A stretch of 64,000 nt of DNA from Pandoraea captiosa (GCF_902459775.1 NZ_CABPSQ010000003.1:186001-250000), one strand, 5' to 3'. Shown: positions 30,898-40,695, numbered from the stretch's first letter. Made by a program: numbers and translations. The notes: generated by a model from the sequence alone, not told the origin.

Positions 30898-30929
30898 ACA
30901 AAAAAAGCGGCAGGATGAGTGCCGCTTTT
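30898..30929 (-). terminator. Rho-independent terminator between rpmF and plsX
   Basis: On the minus strand GCGGCA (30925-30920 complement) pairs with TGCCGC across a 7-base loop, and seven T follow. It is 58 bases past the rpmF stop and about 30 bases before the plsX start, so it can cut lipid gene expression relative to the ribosomal protein gene. Confidence 0.9.
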
Positions 30930-30986
30930 GCCACATCGGACGATCAAACAGCGCCATGATGGGCGCGTGTCGCCTGGAGGGCCGAA

Positions 30987-31166
30987 TTAGTCGTTCTTGG
31001 TCTTGATGACCTTGCGACCACGGTAGAAACCGTTCGGCGAGATGTGGTGACGCAGGTGCGTCTCACCCGACGTCGGTTCGACGGCGGTCGACGGTGCGGT
31101 CAGGAAATCGTGCGAACGGTGCATGCCGCGCTTCGACGGCGACTTCTTGTTCTGTTGAACGGCCAT
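30987..31166 (-). CDS. rpmF: 50S ribosomal protein L32
   Basis: A 59-residue basic protein starting [20 protein letters not shown] and ending KVIKTKND, the form of L32 without zinc-binding Cys. GAGGAG lies 5 bases upstream of the ATG. It follows yceD by 128 bases and precedes plsX, the conserved yceD-rpmF-plsX order. Confidence 0.99.
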   Translation of the reverse strand: MAVQQNKKSPSKRGMHRSHDFLTAPSTAVEPTSGETHLRHHISPNGFYRGRKVIKTKND

Positions 31167-31294
31167 GATAACTCCTCAAAATATCGCGAAATTTTAACAC
31201 AGTTCGAGCGCCGCCCTACGGTGTCGGCCTGTCGGCCCGACCTGTGCGACTAACGCAAACATGTACTTTGGTGAGCCGGAAATCCGGCCGCACA

Positions 31295-31897
31295 TTACTT
31301 TCCGTCCTTGTCCGGCGAGCGCTTGAGCGCTGCCAGCGCCGCGAACGGAGACGGCTTATCCTCTTCTTCGGGTGCCGGGGCCGGTTCGGCCAATCCGTCG
31401 CTACCCGTGGCAAGACTATCGTGAACCGTCGGGCAAACCTCATGCTTCGGTACGATAGGCAAAGCCAACAGCAATTCTTCTTCGATCAGTTCGAGCAGAT
31501 CGAAATGCCTGGAGCCGACCAGCGCCTCGAGTTCGTCCTCGTCGAGCGGGCGGTCTTCCGCAGCGGCCTCGTCATGCACGATCTCGAAAGTCGTTTCCGA
31601 CGCGAGAGGTGCTTCATACGGCGTCAGGCAGCGCTGGCATTCGAGCCACATCGGACCTTCGACCGACAACGTCAGGAACTGCACGACGGCCGGCTTGCCA
31701 TCCGCGCGCAGCACCTGCTTCTCCGCACCTTGCGCGCGCCAGTGGAATGCCGCCTGCGCACGCCCCGTCGCCGAGACTTCGGCAGGCACTTCGGTTACCA
31801 TGCGCGGCAATGCCGCAAGTTGCACGTCACCTTCCGCCACCCGGCCGGTACGCGCGAATTCGAACAGATCGACGATATATTCGCTCATCACGCTCAT
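31295..31897 (-). CDS. yceD: YceD/DUF177 family 23S rRNA accumulation protein
   Basis: A 200-residue protein of the DUF177 family; in E. coli the homologue affects 23S rRNA levels and is co-transcribed with rpmF. The central CQRCLTPYEAPL motif (near residues 87-98) is the family hallmark, followed by an acidic segment (EDRPLDEDELEAL). It has a low-complexity acidic/Lys C-terminus. Two ATG codons, 31897 and 31888, are possible; the first is reported. It is divergent from maf with a 177-bp gap that should hold both promoters. Confidence 0.92.
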   Translation of the reverse strand: MSVMSEYIVDLFEFARTGRVAEGDVQLAALPRMVTEVPAEVSATGRAQAAFHWRAQGAEKQVLRADGKPAVVQFLTLSVEGPMWLECQRCLTPYEAPLASETTFEIVHDEAAAEDRPLDEDELEALVGSRHFDLLELIEEELLLALPIVPKHEVCPTVHDSLATGSDGLAEPAPAPEEEDKPSPFAALAALKRSPDKDGK

Positions 31898-32074
31898 CCT
31901 TGCCTTGGCGCATCTGGCTGCATTTCAACGTCCCCTGTCACTCGCAGCGCCTTGATCCGACGCCACTTTGGAGCGTTCGAACCGGTATCGCGCAGACTGG
32001 CGGGACCGAGCGCCAGATTGCAAAAGCCGTGAATTCTAAATAGTTTTTCGTTTCTCGTCAAACACTTAAACCCG

Positions 32075-32704
32075 ATGACCGCACAGCCCCTGCCACCGCT
32101 GATCCTGGCCTCCGGATCGCGCTACCGCCGTGAACTGCTCGAGCGTCTGCGCCTGCCGTTCTCGGTCGACGTCCCGGACATCGACGAAACGCCCCTGCCC
32201 GGCGAAACGCCGCACGAAACCTCGCTGCGGCTGGCCCGTCAGAAAGCCCGGGCGGTCGCCGCTCGCCACCCGGGCGCCCTGATCATCGGCTCCGATCAGG
32301 TTGCGACCTTCGAGGGCCGCCAGATCGGCAAGCCCGGCAACTTCGACAACGCCATGGCGCAGTTGCGCGACATGCGCGGCAAGGTCGTCGAGTTCCACTC
32401 CGCCCTGTGCCTGCACGACGCTCGCGCCGACACGACCCAGGCCACAGACGTGGTAACGCGAGTGAAGTTCCGCAACTTGCCCGACGACGTGCTGGCGGCC
32501 TACCTTCATGCCGAACGGCCCTATGACTGCGCCGGCAGCGCCAAATCGGAAGGGCTCGGCATCATGCTGCTCGAAACCATCGACAGCGACGATCCGACCG
32601 CACTGATCGGCTTGCCGCTGATCGCCCTGACCACGATGCTCATACACGTAGGCATTTCGCTGCCGGGCCCGGGCGCGAGCAGCGACAAGGGAGCGACGGC
32701 ATGA
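32075..32704 (+). CDS. Maf-family nucleotide pyrophosphatase (YceF type)
   Basis: A 209-residue house-cleaning pyrophosphatase. The N-terminal LILASGSRYRRELLERL (residues 9-25) is the Maf signature and GSDQV holds the catalytic Asp. The sequence SGSRYRRELL and its position beside yceD/rpmF point to the YceF subgroup, which hydrolyses 7-methyl-GTP; the subgroup call is inference. Its stop overlaps the next gene's ATG by 4 bases (32701-32704), so the two are co-translated. Confidence 0.92.
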   Translation: MTAQPLPPLILASGSRYRRELLERLRLPFSVDVPDIDETPLPGETPHETSLRLARQKARAVAARHPGALIIGSDQVATFEGRQIGKPGNFDNAMAQLRDMRGKVVEFHSALCLHDARADTTQATDVVTRVKFRNLPDDVLAAYLHAERPYDCAGSAKSEGLGIMLLETIDSDDPTALIGLPLIALTTMLIHVGISLPGPGASSDKGATA

Positions 32705-33417
32705 GCGGCACGCTGTATCTGATACCCAACACGCTGGGGACGAACACCCGTGGCGGCTTGCCTGCGGTATTGCCGGAAGAGGTCCGCGCAGTGACTGCAG
32801 GCTTGACGTATTTTGTCGGGGAACAAGCGAAGAGCACCCGGGCCTTCCTCAAGCTGATCGGGGTGAACACCCCCATCCAGGAAATCGAGATCCGCGAGCT
32901 CAACGTCAATACGCCCGCAGCGGCTATCGACGAACTGCTCGCCCCGATGCTTGCCGGCGCGCACGGCGGCCTCGTCTCCGAAGCGGGATGCCCGGCCGTT
33001 GCCGACCCCGGCGCCTTGCTGGTGCGGCGCGCCCACGAAAAAGGCGTGCGCGTGGTGCCGTTCGTCGGTCCCAGTTCGATTCTGCTCGCGCTCATGGCCA
33101 GCGGCCTGAACGGGCAGAGCTTCGCCTTTCACGGTTATCTTCCGACGGACGCGGGCGAGCGGGCCAAGCGGTTGCGTGAACTGGAACAACGTTCGCGCAA
33201 GGAAAAGCAGACGCAGATCTTTATCGAGACCCCCTACCGGAACAAGGCGATGCTCGACGCGTTGTTGCAAAGTTGCGACGCTTCCACGCTGCTGTGCGTC
33301 GCCGTCGATGTCACGCAGGATGGCGAGCAAATCGTCACGCATCGGATCAAGGGATGGCCCCAAACCAGCGTCGATCTGCACAAGCGGCCCGCGATCTTTC
33401 TGTTTTTGGGTCAATAG
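32701..33417 (+). CDS. Tetrapyrrole-methylase-fold SAM-dependent methyltransferase (RsmI-like paralogue)
   Basis: A 238-residue protein with the fold of the uroporphyrinogen/RsmI methylases: LYLIPNTLG at the N-terminus, LVSEAGCPAVADPG (about residues 90-103) and PFVGPSSILLALMASG (about 119-134). It lacks the VATPIGNLGD start of true RsmI, the 2'-O-methylase of C1402 in 16S rRNA, so it is a separate COG0313 subgroup with unknown substrate. It overlaps maf by ATGA. A bidirectional terminator follows. Confidence 0.85.
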   Translation: MSGTLYLIPNTLGTNTRGGLPAVLPEEVRAVTAGLTYFVGEQAKSTRAFLKLIGVNTPIQEIEIRELNVNTPAAAIDELLAPMLAGAHGGLVSEAGCPAVADPGALLVRRAHEKGVRVVPFVGPSSILLALMASGLNGQSFAFHGYLPTDAGERAKRLRELEQRSRKEKQTQIFIETPYRNKAMLDALLQSCDASTLLCVAVDVTQDGEQIVTHRIKGWPQTSVDLHKRPAIFLFLGQ

Positions 33418-33452
33418 CGCTTGGGACGCATCTCAATTCGCCCTTAGCAAAG

Positions 33453-33491
33453 CAAAACCCCACGGGAATTTCAGATTTCCGTGGGGTTTTG
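33453..33491. terminator. Bidirectional rho-independent terminator
   Basis: CAAAACCCCACGG (33453-33465) pairs with CCGTGGGGTTTTG (33479-33491), with inner AAT/ATT pairing. It lies between the convergent methyltransferase and sppA genes and has an A-run on one side and a T-run on the other. Confidence 0.93.
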
Positions 33492-33567
33492 TTCGTTGAT
33501 GCACGGATCCGGGCGCCATTGGGAAAGCACCGCGGTACTTCCGCAGCACTTCCGCAGCACATCTGCA

Positions 33568-34614
33568 TTACTTCATGGTCAGCGCCGATCCCATCAACAT
33601 TGTCTTCATCGCCGCCGCGCCGAGCGCCGCACCAAAGCGCCGCGCCATGCGCTCCGGCAGATTTTCCTTGACGGTGTAGTCCACCAGATCGGGCGCCTTG
33701 AGCACGTCGCGAGCCACCGAATCGACCGTCCCCAGCCCGTCCGCCAGCCCGAGTTCGACGGAACGCTGCCCCGTCCAGAACAGCCCACTGAACAGATCCG
33801 GATCGTCCTTCAGTCGGCTCCCACGCCCTTTCTTGACGGCCACGATGAACTGCTGATGCACCTGCTCGAGCATGTCGAGTGCGTAAGCCTTCTGCTGTTC
33901 CGTCTGCGGTGAGAACGGGTCGAGGAAGCCCTTGTTACGGCCAGCCGTGAGCAAACGGCGCTCGACGCCGACCTTGTCCATGAGGCCCGTAAAGCCAAAG
34001 CCGTCCATCAACACGCCAATGGAGCCCACAATGCTGGCTTTATCGACGTAAATCTTGTCGGCTGCCGCCGCCACGTAATAACCACCGGAGGCGCACATCT
34101 CCTCGACGACGACATAAAGCGGCTTCTTCGGGTATTTCGTGCGCAAACGGGCAATATCGTCATAGATCATGCCAGCCTGCACAGGACTGCCGCCAGGACT
34201 GTTGATGCGCAGGATGACGCCTGCCGCCGATTTGTCCTCGAACGCCGACTCGAGCGCCGAATTGATTTTCTGCGCACTCGCCTGTCCGTCTGCAGAGATC
34301 TCTCCATTCAGAGTGACGAGTGCCGTGTGCTTGCCCGAAGTGGCGCTGGCGGAGGTCGTGCTGCCGCCGTCGAAATCGAAAATCGACCAGACGGCGAAGG
34401 CAATGATGGCCAGAATCAATAGGCGGAAGAAAATCTTCCAGCGACGCGCAGCCCGTTGCTCGCGAATGCCCGCCATCAGGACCTTTTCCAGCATCTCGCG
34501 CTCCCACGGCTTGACCTCGTGCGGATCGCGCACGGTGCCGGAAGGGGGGCGCGCGCCCGGCGGCGGGAAGCCGGGTTCGGTGCGAGGCGAATCGGGCGGC
34601 AAGGAGTCGGCCAT
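33568..34614 (-). CDS. sppA: Signal peptide peptidase SppA, S49 family
   Basis: A 348-residue single-domain S49 protease that clears cleaved signal peptides from the inner membrane. The cytoplasmic Pro-rich N-terminus (1-58) is followed by one membrane segment (61-79) and the periplasmic protease. The nucleophile Ser198 lies in ASIVGSIGV, and SPGGSP plus EEMCASGGYY are family blocks. It is half the size of E. coli SppA, which is a tandem duplicate. It heads the minus-strand row sppA-then downstream nothing, 66 bases from the Rieske gene upstream. Confidence 0.95.
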   Translation of the reverse strand: MADSLPPDSPRTEPGFPPPGARPPSGTVRDPHEVKPWEREMLEKVLMAGIREQRAARRWKIFFRLLILAIIAFAVWSIFDFDGGSTTSASATSGKHTALVTLNGEISADGQASAQKINSALESAFEDKSAAGVILRINSPGGSPVQAGMIYDDIARLRTKYPKKPLYVVVEEMCASGGYYVAAAADKIYVDKASIVGSIGVLMDGFGFTGLMDKVGVERRLLTAGRNKGFLDPFSPQTEQQKAYALDMLEQVHQQFIVAVKKGRGSRLKDDPDLFSGLFWTGQRSVELGLADGLGTVDSVARDVLKAPDLVDYTVKENLPERMARRFGAALGAAAMKTMLMGSALTMK

Positions 34615-34680
34615 ACGTTATCCAGGACTTTAAGAGACGTTAGAGTGACGTTTGAGTCGAATGAGACCGATGCCGCTTTA

Positions 34681-35082
34681 TTAGGGCAGTGAAGCCCCCG
34701 GCGCGGCGATGTAGGCGTCCGGCCACCAGACGACGGTCGTCCTGCTATCGGCCGACGGCACCTCTTCGACTCGCACCGGCTGCAAGGCACCGCCACGGCA
34801 GGGACCCCCGACGCAAAAGCCCGTATCCGGTTCGTACGTCGCGCCGTGTGTTGCGCACATCAAGTATAAGCCGCCCGTCTCGAAGAACTGGCCCTCGGAC
34901 CAGTCCAGTTCCATCGGTACGTGCGCGCATTGATTGAGATAGCCGTAGACCCGGCCGTCGTAGCGAATCACGAACGCGGGCGTTGGACGCCCGCTCACGA
35001 GCACCTCGAAGCGCACGCCACGCCCGCCGTCTTCGAGCGCGTCGCCCGGGCAGATGGGCAGCGGCAGGGCAGTGTCGGTCAC
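34681..35082 (-). CDS. Small Rieske [2Fe-2S] protein
   Basis: A 133-residue soluble protein built mainly of one Rieske domain. The cluster ligands are Cys52 and His54 (QCAHVP) and Cys76 and His79 (MCATHGATYEP). Without a partner oxygenase subunit nearby, it is likely an electron carrier of the NirD/ferredoxin type; the partner is not known. It overlaps the HAD gene start-to-stop by 4 bases and ends upstream of sppA. Confidence 0.9.
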   Translation of the reverse strand: MTDTALPLPICPGDALEDGGRGVRFEVLVSGRPTPAFVIRYDGRVYGYLNQCAHVPMELDWSEGQFFETGGLYLMCATHGATYEPDTGFCVGGPCRGGALQPVRVEEVPSADSRTTVVWWPDAYIAAPGASLP

Positions 35083-35741
35083 ACGCGCTCCAGCAGCCAG
35101 TCGCGCAGTTCGGCCACGCTTGCAGCGCAGTAGGCGGGCTCCAGCGCCACCAACTGGTCGCGCGGGTGCGCGCCGCCATAAGCCACACCCACGCCGGCCG
35201 CCCCGGCGCTGCGCGCCATCTGCAAATCGTGCGTGGTGTCGCCGATCATCACGGTTCGGCGCAGATCCTGACCGAGTTCACGGGTCAGTTCCTGGAGCAT
35301 GGCCGGGTGCGGCTTCGAAAATGTCTCATCCGCGCAACGGGTGGCGTCGAACATCCGCATCAGGCCGGCCGATTCGAGCGCCCGGTTCAGACCGACACGC
35401 GACTTGCCCGTCGCCACAGCGAGGAAACGGCCGCGCGAGCGCAGTTCTTCGAGCAGTTCACGCACGCCGGCGAAGAGAACCGTCTCCTTGTCGCCTACCA
35501 GATAATGAAAGCGATAACGCTCCGACAGGCGCGGATAATGCGCCGGATCGAGTGACGGGACAGCCATTTGCAAGGCGTCGCGCAACCCGAGGCCGATCAC
35601 GTGGCTCGCGAGTTCATCCGTCGGGACCGGCAGCCCGAGATCGCGGCAAGCCGCCTGGATGCAGCGGGTAATCGTGGGCGTCGAGTCCATCAACGTCCCG
35701 TCCCAGTCGAATACGACCAGGTCAAATTCAGGGCTTGGCAT
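35079..35741 (-). CDS. HAD-superfamily phosphatase (Gph-like)
   Basis: A 220-residue hydrolase. Motif I is FDWDGTLMDS (residues 10-19) with both catalytic Asp; motif II is VATGKSR near residue 108; motif III/IV include KPHPAM and MIGDTTHD. The all-helical cap of subclass I lies between motif I and II. This is the phosphoglycolate phosphatase-like branch, but the substrate is not certain. It overlaps the rluC end by 14 bases and the Rieske start by 4 bases, so rluC-HAD-Rieske is one tight unit. Confidence 0.9.
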   Translation of the reverse strand: MPSPEFDLVVFDWDGTLMDSTPTITRCIQAACRDLGLPVPTDELASHVIGLGLRDALQMAVPSLDPAHYPRLSERYRFHYLVGDKETVLFAGVRELLEELRSRGRFLAVATGKSRVGLNRALESAGLMRMFDATRCADETFSKPHPAMLQELTRELGQDLRRTVMIGDTTHDLQMARSAGAAGVGVAYGGAHPRDQLVALEPAYCAASVAELRDWLLERV

Positions 35742-36732
35742 CGGCGGTGGAAGTTCGAAGTTGATTCAGGAATTGCTCACATTCTGGCGGTAACGCAGCT
35801 TCCAGCGCAATCGGCGTATCCAGTACCGGGTGTGTGAACTTCAGCCGATAGGCGTGCAGGAACATGCGCTTGATGCCGGGACGGCTGCCCGGACGCGCCA
35901 GATGCTTGTTCAGCGTAAAGTCGCCGTATTTGTCGTCGCCGACGATGGGCGTGCCGCAATGCGCCAGATGCACGCGAATCTGATGGGTTCGCCCCGTTTT
36001 GAGTTCCGCTTCGAGCAACGTATAGGGCGGATGAGATTCCACCATGCGAAAAACGGTATGGGAAGCCTGACCGTCCTCCTGCACACGAACGCGGCGCTCG
36101 CCCTCGGCCGTGACATATTTATATAGCGGCGCCTTGACCGAGCGCTGACGATCACGCCACTCGCCCGTCACACAGGCCAGATATCGCTTGTCCATGCGGT
36201 TATGGCGGATCTGCTCGTGCATCCCGACCAGCGCCGCGCGCTTTTTCGCCAGCAGCAGGATGCCGGACGTTTCGCGATCCAGGCGGTGCACCAGCTCAAG
36301 AAACTTCAGATGCGGCAGCGATCGCCGCAACTGCTCGATCACGCCGAACGACACCCCGCTGCCCCCGTGCACGGCCACACCGGCAGGTTTGTCGATCGCC
36401 ATTAGGTACTCGTCCTCGAACAGGACAGGGAAACTGGCGGCCGGAACATGGGCCTTCGCGTCGGGATCGGGCGTTGCCATCCGAACCGGCGGTATGCGCA
36501 CGATATCGCCAAGGACAAGTCGATAGGCCGCGTCAACTCTCCCTTTGTTGACGCGGACCTCGCCGCTACGCAGGATGCGGTAGACGTGGCTTTTCGGCAC
36601 ACCTTTGCACTCGCGCAGGAGAAAATTATCGATACGCTGACCCGCCGAGCCATCGTCGACCTCGACCAGCTTGACCTGCGGTGCGGACGTCGGCGCAACC
36701 ATTTTCTGCCGACTTTTGCCTAACTCATTCAT
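35728..36732 (-). CDS. rluC: 23S rRNA pseudouridine synthase RluC
   Basis: A 334-residue enzyme that isomerises U955, U2504 and U2580 of 23S rRNA in E. coli. An S4 RNA-binding domain spans about residues 31-85 (GQRIDNFLLRECKGVPKSHVYRILR in essence). The catalytic Asp152 lies in HRLDRETSGILLLAKK. The C-terminal half has GRTHQIRVHLA. The ATG at 36732 is reported; 36699 is possible. It is divergent from rne, an arrangement found in many proteobacteria. Confidence 0.95.
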   Translation of the reverse strand: MNELGKSRQKMVAPTSAPQVKLVEVDDGSAGQRIDNFLLRECKGVPKSHVYRILRSGEVRVNKGRVDAAYRLVLGDIVRIPPVRMATPDPDAKAHVPAASFPVLFEDEYLMAIDKPAGVAVHGGSGVSFGVIEQLRRSLPHLKFLELVHRLDRETSGILLLAKKRAALVGMHEQIRHNRMDKRYLACVTGEWRDRQRSVKAPLYKYVTAEGERRVRVQEDGQASHTVFRMVESHPPYTLLEAELKTGRTHQIRVHLAHCGTPIVGDDKYGDFTLNKHLARPGSRPGIKRMFLHAYRLKFTHPVLDTPIALEAALPPECEQFLNQLRTSTADAKP

Positions 36733-36744
36733 TATGAATATAAT
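36716..36744 (+). promoter_or_regulatory. Candidate sigma-70 promoter for rne
   Basis: TTGCCT (36716-36721), a 17-base spacer and a perfect TATAAT (36739-36744) read toward rne. It partly overlaps the first codons of rluC on the other strand. A start near 36751 would give a leader of about 600 nt. The boxes are seen; use in the cell is inference. Confidence 0.5.
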
Positions 36745-37353
36745 TTGTCCGACAGAGATGGCGGTAGCGGGAATCATGCCAAATCCCCACCTCTGTCCGG
36801 TGCATACCCCAAAACGGTATTTTACTTGCACCCCGGGCAGGCTGCTCGTCCGGTGACCCTGGAGCAGCGAGCGCACGCACGTCACGCAGCGACGGCAGGA
36901 AGTGGGCCCATAGGCCGCTTCGGTCGCAGCGCGCGGGACGCGGATAGAGTTGGTGGTTATAGAATTTTTTGGCGATCAGCCCGGGCGACACTGCCCGAGC
37001 TGATCGCTTTGTGAATATCGTTCGCGCAAAAAGTCGAAATGAGGCGCCGTCACAAGAAGAATAAGTGTCGGCAGGCGCCCCGAGAAAACACTGATGAAGT
37101 TTCTCGTCCAGTTTCTATTGGTATGGACTGCAAGCCCGAAGTGATCCGCGCCGAGCCGGGGTTTTCCGGTGGCCCGGCGGATCCGGGTGAGCGCGAAAAC
37201 GTATTCCTGGCGCCATAGCGTCCGTCGGCCTCATCGCCCGGACCCCCCGGCAATTCTTCCACTCCCGGCTCGAACCTCGCGTGTTGGATAACTCGAGTGA
37301 TACGTGCCCGACGCACTGCACATTGGCAGCTGCGGCGGGTGGGAGTCGTTTTC
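36745..37353 (+). promoter_or_regulatory. Long 5' leader of rne with stem-loop
   Basis: Some 600 bases before rne hold no supported gene. A strong hairpin is seen: GCGATCAGC (36972-36980) pairs with GCTGATCGC (36999-37007) and the inner CGGGC pairs with GCCCG. RNase E controls its own mRNA through leader hairpins in E. coli; this leader could do the same. The GGGAG before the ATG is the ribosome site. Confidence 0.5.
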
Positions 37354-40300
37354 ATGAAACGCATGTTGTTCAATGCCACGCAGCAGGAAGAACTGCGCGT
37401 GGCAATCGTCGATGGGCAGAAACTCATCGACATCGATATCGAGACGGCCGGACGCGAACAGCGTAAGGGCAATATCTACAAGGGTGTCATTACCCGTATC
37501 GAACCCTCTCTCGAAGCCTGCTTCGTCAACTACGGCGAAGGTCGCCACGGGTTCCTGCCGTTCAAGGAAGTCGCCCGTGCGTACTTCCGCGAAGGCGCCG
37601 ATGTGCGCAATGCGCGCATTCAGGACGCCCTCTCCGAAGGCCAGGAACTCATCGTTCAGGTGGAAAAGGAAGAGCGCGGCAACAAGGGCGCGGCCCTGAC
37701 CACGTTCATTTCGCTGGCCGGCCGCTATCTGGTGCTGATGCCGAACAACCCGCGCGGTGGTGGTGTCTCGCGTCGCATCGAAGGCGAAGACCGTCAGGAA
37801 CTGCGCGAGACGATGGGTCAGCTCGAACTGCCGGAAGGCATGAGCATCATCGCCCGCACGGCCGGCATCGGCCGCTCGGCCGAAGAACTCCAGTGGGACC
37901 TGAACTACCTGCTGCAACTCTGGCACGCCATCGAAGGCGCTGCCCACAACATCGAACTGCCGCGCGACTCGGCCCTGATCTACCTCGAGTCGAGCCTCGT
38001 CATTCGCGCGATCCGCGACTACTTCCAGCCGGACATCGGTGAAATCCTCATCGATACGGAAGAAATCTCCGAACAGGCCCGCAACTTCATGCAGGTGGTC
38101 ATGCCCGATCACCTCAATCGCGTGAAGCAGTACCGCGACGACGTGCCGCTGTTCTCCCGTTTCCAGATCGAACACCAGATCGAGACGGCTTACTCGCGCC
38201 AGGTGCCGCTGCCTTCGGGCGGCGCGATCGTGATCGATCACACCGAAGCGCTCGTCTCGATCGACGTGAACTCGGCACGTGCCACCAAGGGCGCCGACAT
38301 CGAAGAAACTGCGCTGCGCACCAACCTGGAAGCGGCAGACGAAGTCGCACGCCAGTTGCGTCTGCGCGACCTCGGCGGCCTGATCGTGATCGACTTCATC
38401 GACATGGAGTCGGCCAAGAGCCAGCGTGAAGTCGAACAACGTGTCAAGGATGCGCTCAAGCACGACCGGGCCCGCGTCCAGATGGGCAAGATTTCGCGCT
38501 TCGGCCTGATGGAGCTGTCGCGTCAGCGCCTGCGCCCGTCGCTGTCCGAAGGCACGCACGTGACCTGCCCGCGCTGCAACGGCACCGGCCATATCCGCGA
38601 TGCCGAGTCGTCGGCCCTGCAAGTCCTGCGCATTATTCAGGAAGAGGCGATGAAGGAGCACACGGCAGCGATCCACTGCCAGGTGCCGGTCGAGGTCTCT
38701 GCGTTCCTGCTCAACGAAAAGCGTCAGGAAATCAACAAGATCGAAGCTCGCTTCAAGGTCGGCGTGTTGCTGATTCCGAACAAGCACCTCGAAACGCCGC
38801 ACTACAAGCTCGAGCGTCTGCGCTTCGACGATCCGCGTCTGGACGCGCCGAAGGCCAGCTACGCGCTCGCCGAGGAAGCGGCGCGTTCGCTGGAAGAAGA
38901 TCCGGCGGGCTATAGCAAGAAGAAGGAAGATGCACGTCCGCGTCAGGAAGCTGCCGTCAAGGGCATTACGCCCGAGCAGCCCGCACCGGCGGCACAACCG
39001 CGTCCGGAACCGGTCGCAGCGACGGCCCCGGCGACTGCCGCACCGGCCAGCGGTGGCGGTATCTTCGGCTTTTTCAAGCGCCTGTTCGGTATCGGCGCGG
39101 CCGCACCGGCCCCGGTCAAGGCCGAAGAGCCGGCCAAGCCGACGGCACGCCCGCCGCGTGAGCGTCACGACCGCCCGCATCAGCAAAACCGCAATCGTCG
39201 CGGCAATGTGCGCGACGACAACAAGTCGGGCAAGGACAACGCCGGGCAACCGGCACGCGAAGGCCGCGGCGCCCGTCCGGAACGCGCGGAGCGTGGCGAG
39301 CGGAACGAACGTAACGAACGTAATGACCGTGGCGATCGCAACGACCGCAACGATCGTAATGAGCGCGGTGATCGCAACGAGCGTCAGGAAGGCCGCGACA
39401 AACGCGAGCGTGATGACGCCCAGCGTCAGCCGTCGCAGGACGTGCGTGCCGAGGAAGGCCGCGAGCCGCGCGAACGCGGCAGCCGCCGCGAACGTGGCGA
39501 GCGTCGTGAGCGCCGCCAGACGGAAGGTGCCGAGGCTCAACAAGCTGCACCGCAGCGCGTCGCGGCAACACCGTTGAACGCCGAGCAGGAAGTGCTCGAT
39601 CAGGACCTTTTGGCGACTCAGGCGACTCAGGCTGCTCAGGCCGAAGGTGCGCCGCAAGTCGCTGGCGAGGAAGGCGAGCACGCGGGCGAAGAGCGCCGCC
39701 GCAGCCGCCGCCGCGGTCGCCGTGGTGGCCGTCGCGAGCGCGAGGCCGGCGAGCAGCAAGTGAACGCCGATGGCGAACACGCGGACGTGGAAGCCTCGGA
39801 AGCCGAAGAAAGCACGCGCACTCCGGTGCTCTCGAACGAGTCTGCACAGAACGTGGCAACGGAGGTACCGGTTCACGCCGCTGCCCCTGCCATTCCGGCA
39901 CCCGCAGCCGTTGCACCGGCGCCGGCGGTTCAGGCAGTCCAGGCAGTCCAGGCAGTCCAGGCAGAACCGGCCCCGACCCCGGCACCGGTTCGTGCCGAGC
40001 CGGTGGAATCCTTCGCGGCCCCGGTCGCCACGGTCACGGAATCTGCACCGGCCGCAACGCCGGAAGTCCCGTCGCACGTGGTCTCCGAGCCGGTTGCACA
40101 GGCCCCCGCAACGGCACCTGCGCCGGTCGCACCGGTCAACGCTGCCCCGCTGCCCGCCGCAGAACCGACGAGCACGCCCGTCGTCCCACCGGTCCACGCA
40201 CCGCTGCCGGTCGCCGCTCAGGCGCCCGCTCAACAGACGGTGCCGGCCGACGCGCTGACGGAAATCGCCGCCACGGCAGCAACGGCCAGCGCCCCGGCAC

Positions 40301-40695
40301 CGGCCGCGACCGAAGTTCCTCAGTCGCCAGTTGCCGTCGAGGCAGCGCAACCGGTGCAAACCGCACCGGCGGCACCGGCACCGGTACCGGTACCGGTGGC
40401 AACGGCAGTGCCGGTCGCACCGGAAGCCGCAGCTGCCGCGACGGAAGTCGCGACGCAAAAGGTTGCCCCGGTCGCCGTTACGCCGACGTTGGAACGCAGC
40501 TCGCTCGAATCGACGTTGGCAAGTGTGGGTCTGGTCTGGGTCCACACGGACGCCGACAAGCATCGCGCCGCGAAGGAGGCAGCCGCCCAGGTCGCCCCGG
40601 CACCGCGCGTGCAGCGCGAGCGCCGTCCCTCGACACCGCTCAATAGCGGTCCGATGGAACAGGTGGAAACGCGCTCGACGAATCACGTTGCCTGA
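37354..40695 (+). CDS. rne: Ribonuclease E
   Basis: A 1113-residue endonuclease and degradosome scaffold. The S1 domain covers about residues 35-120 ([20 protein letters not shown]). The DNase I-like catalytic part has [21 protein letters not shown] and [14 protein letters not shown] with the metal Asp residues. Cys405 and Cys408 (CPRCNG) form the zinc link. From about residue 520 the protein is disordered: an Arg/Asn/Asp-rich RNA-binding stretch of [10 protein letters not shown] repeats (about 645-700), then a Pro/Ala-rich linker, and a conserved-looking end [21 protein letters not shown] that may dock a partner. The ATG at 37354 matches homologues. Exact 9-bp repeats lie inside (39934-39960). 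Confidence 0.97.
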   Translation: MKRMLFNATQQEELRVAIVDGQKLIDIDIETAGREQRKGNIYKGVITRIEPSLEACFVNYGEGRHGFLPFKEVARAYFREGADVRNARIQDALSEGQELIVQVEKEERGNKGAALTTFISLAGRYLVLMPNNPRGGGVSRRIEGEDRQELRETMGQLELPEGMSIIARTAGIGRSAEELQWDLNYLLQLWHAIEGAAHNIELPRDSALIYLESSLVIRAIRDYFQPDIGEILIDTEEISEQARNFMQVVMPDHLNRVKQYRDDVPLFSRFQIEHQIETAYSRQVPLPSGGAIVIDHTEALVSIDVNSARATKGADIEETALRTNLEAADEVARQLRLRDLGGLIVIDFIDMESAKSQREVEQRVKDALKHDRARVQMGKISRFGLMELSRQRLRPSLSEGTHVTCPRCNGTGHIRDAESSALQVLRIIQEEAMKEHTAAIHCQVPVEVSAFLLNEKRQEINKIEARFKVGVLLIPNKHLETPHYKLERLRFDDPRLDAPKASYALAEEAARSLEEDPAGYSKKKEDARPRQEAAVKGITPEQPAPAAQPRPEPVAATAPATAAPASGGGIFGFFKRLFGIGAAAPAPVKAEEPAKPTARPPRERHDRPHQQNRNRRGNVRDDNKSGKDNAGQPAREGRGARPERAERGERNERNERNDRGDRNDRNDRNERGDRNERQEGRDKRERDDAQRQPSQDVRAEEGREPRERGSRRERGERRERRQTEGAEAQQAAPQRVAATPLNAEQEVLDQDLLATQATQAAQAEGAPQVAGEEGEHAGEERRRSRRRGRRGGRREREAGEQQVNADGEHADVEASEAEESTRTPVLSNESAQNVATEVPVHAAAPAIPAPAAVAPAPAVQAVQAVQAVQAEPAPTPAPVRAEPVESFAAPVATVTESAPAATPEVPSHVVSEPVAQAPATAPAPVAPVNAAPLPAAEPTSTPVVPPVHAPLPVAAQAPAQQTVPADALTEIAATAATASAPAPAATEVPQSPVAVEAAQPVQTAPAAPAPVPVPVATAVPVAPEAAAAATEVATQKVAPVAVTPTLERSSLESTLASVGLVWVHTDADKHRAAKEAAAQVAPAPRVQRERRPSTPLNSGPMEQVETRSTNHVA
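39925..39963 (+). repeat. 9-bp repeat inside rne, three exact copies plus one variant
   Basis: GCAGTCCAG is repeated exactly at 39934-39960 after a GCGGTTCAG variant, encoding AVQ triplets in the disordered linker. The in-frame unit lets the copy number change without a frameshift. Confidence 0.9.

Noticed and set aside
37231-40686. 1151-codon minus-strand open frame opposite rne
   Set aside because: The translation is Arg/Cys/Gly-rich without motifs, and it mirrors rne codon bias.
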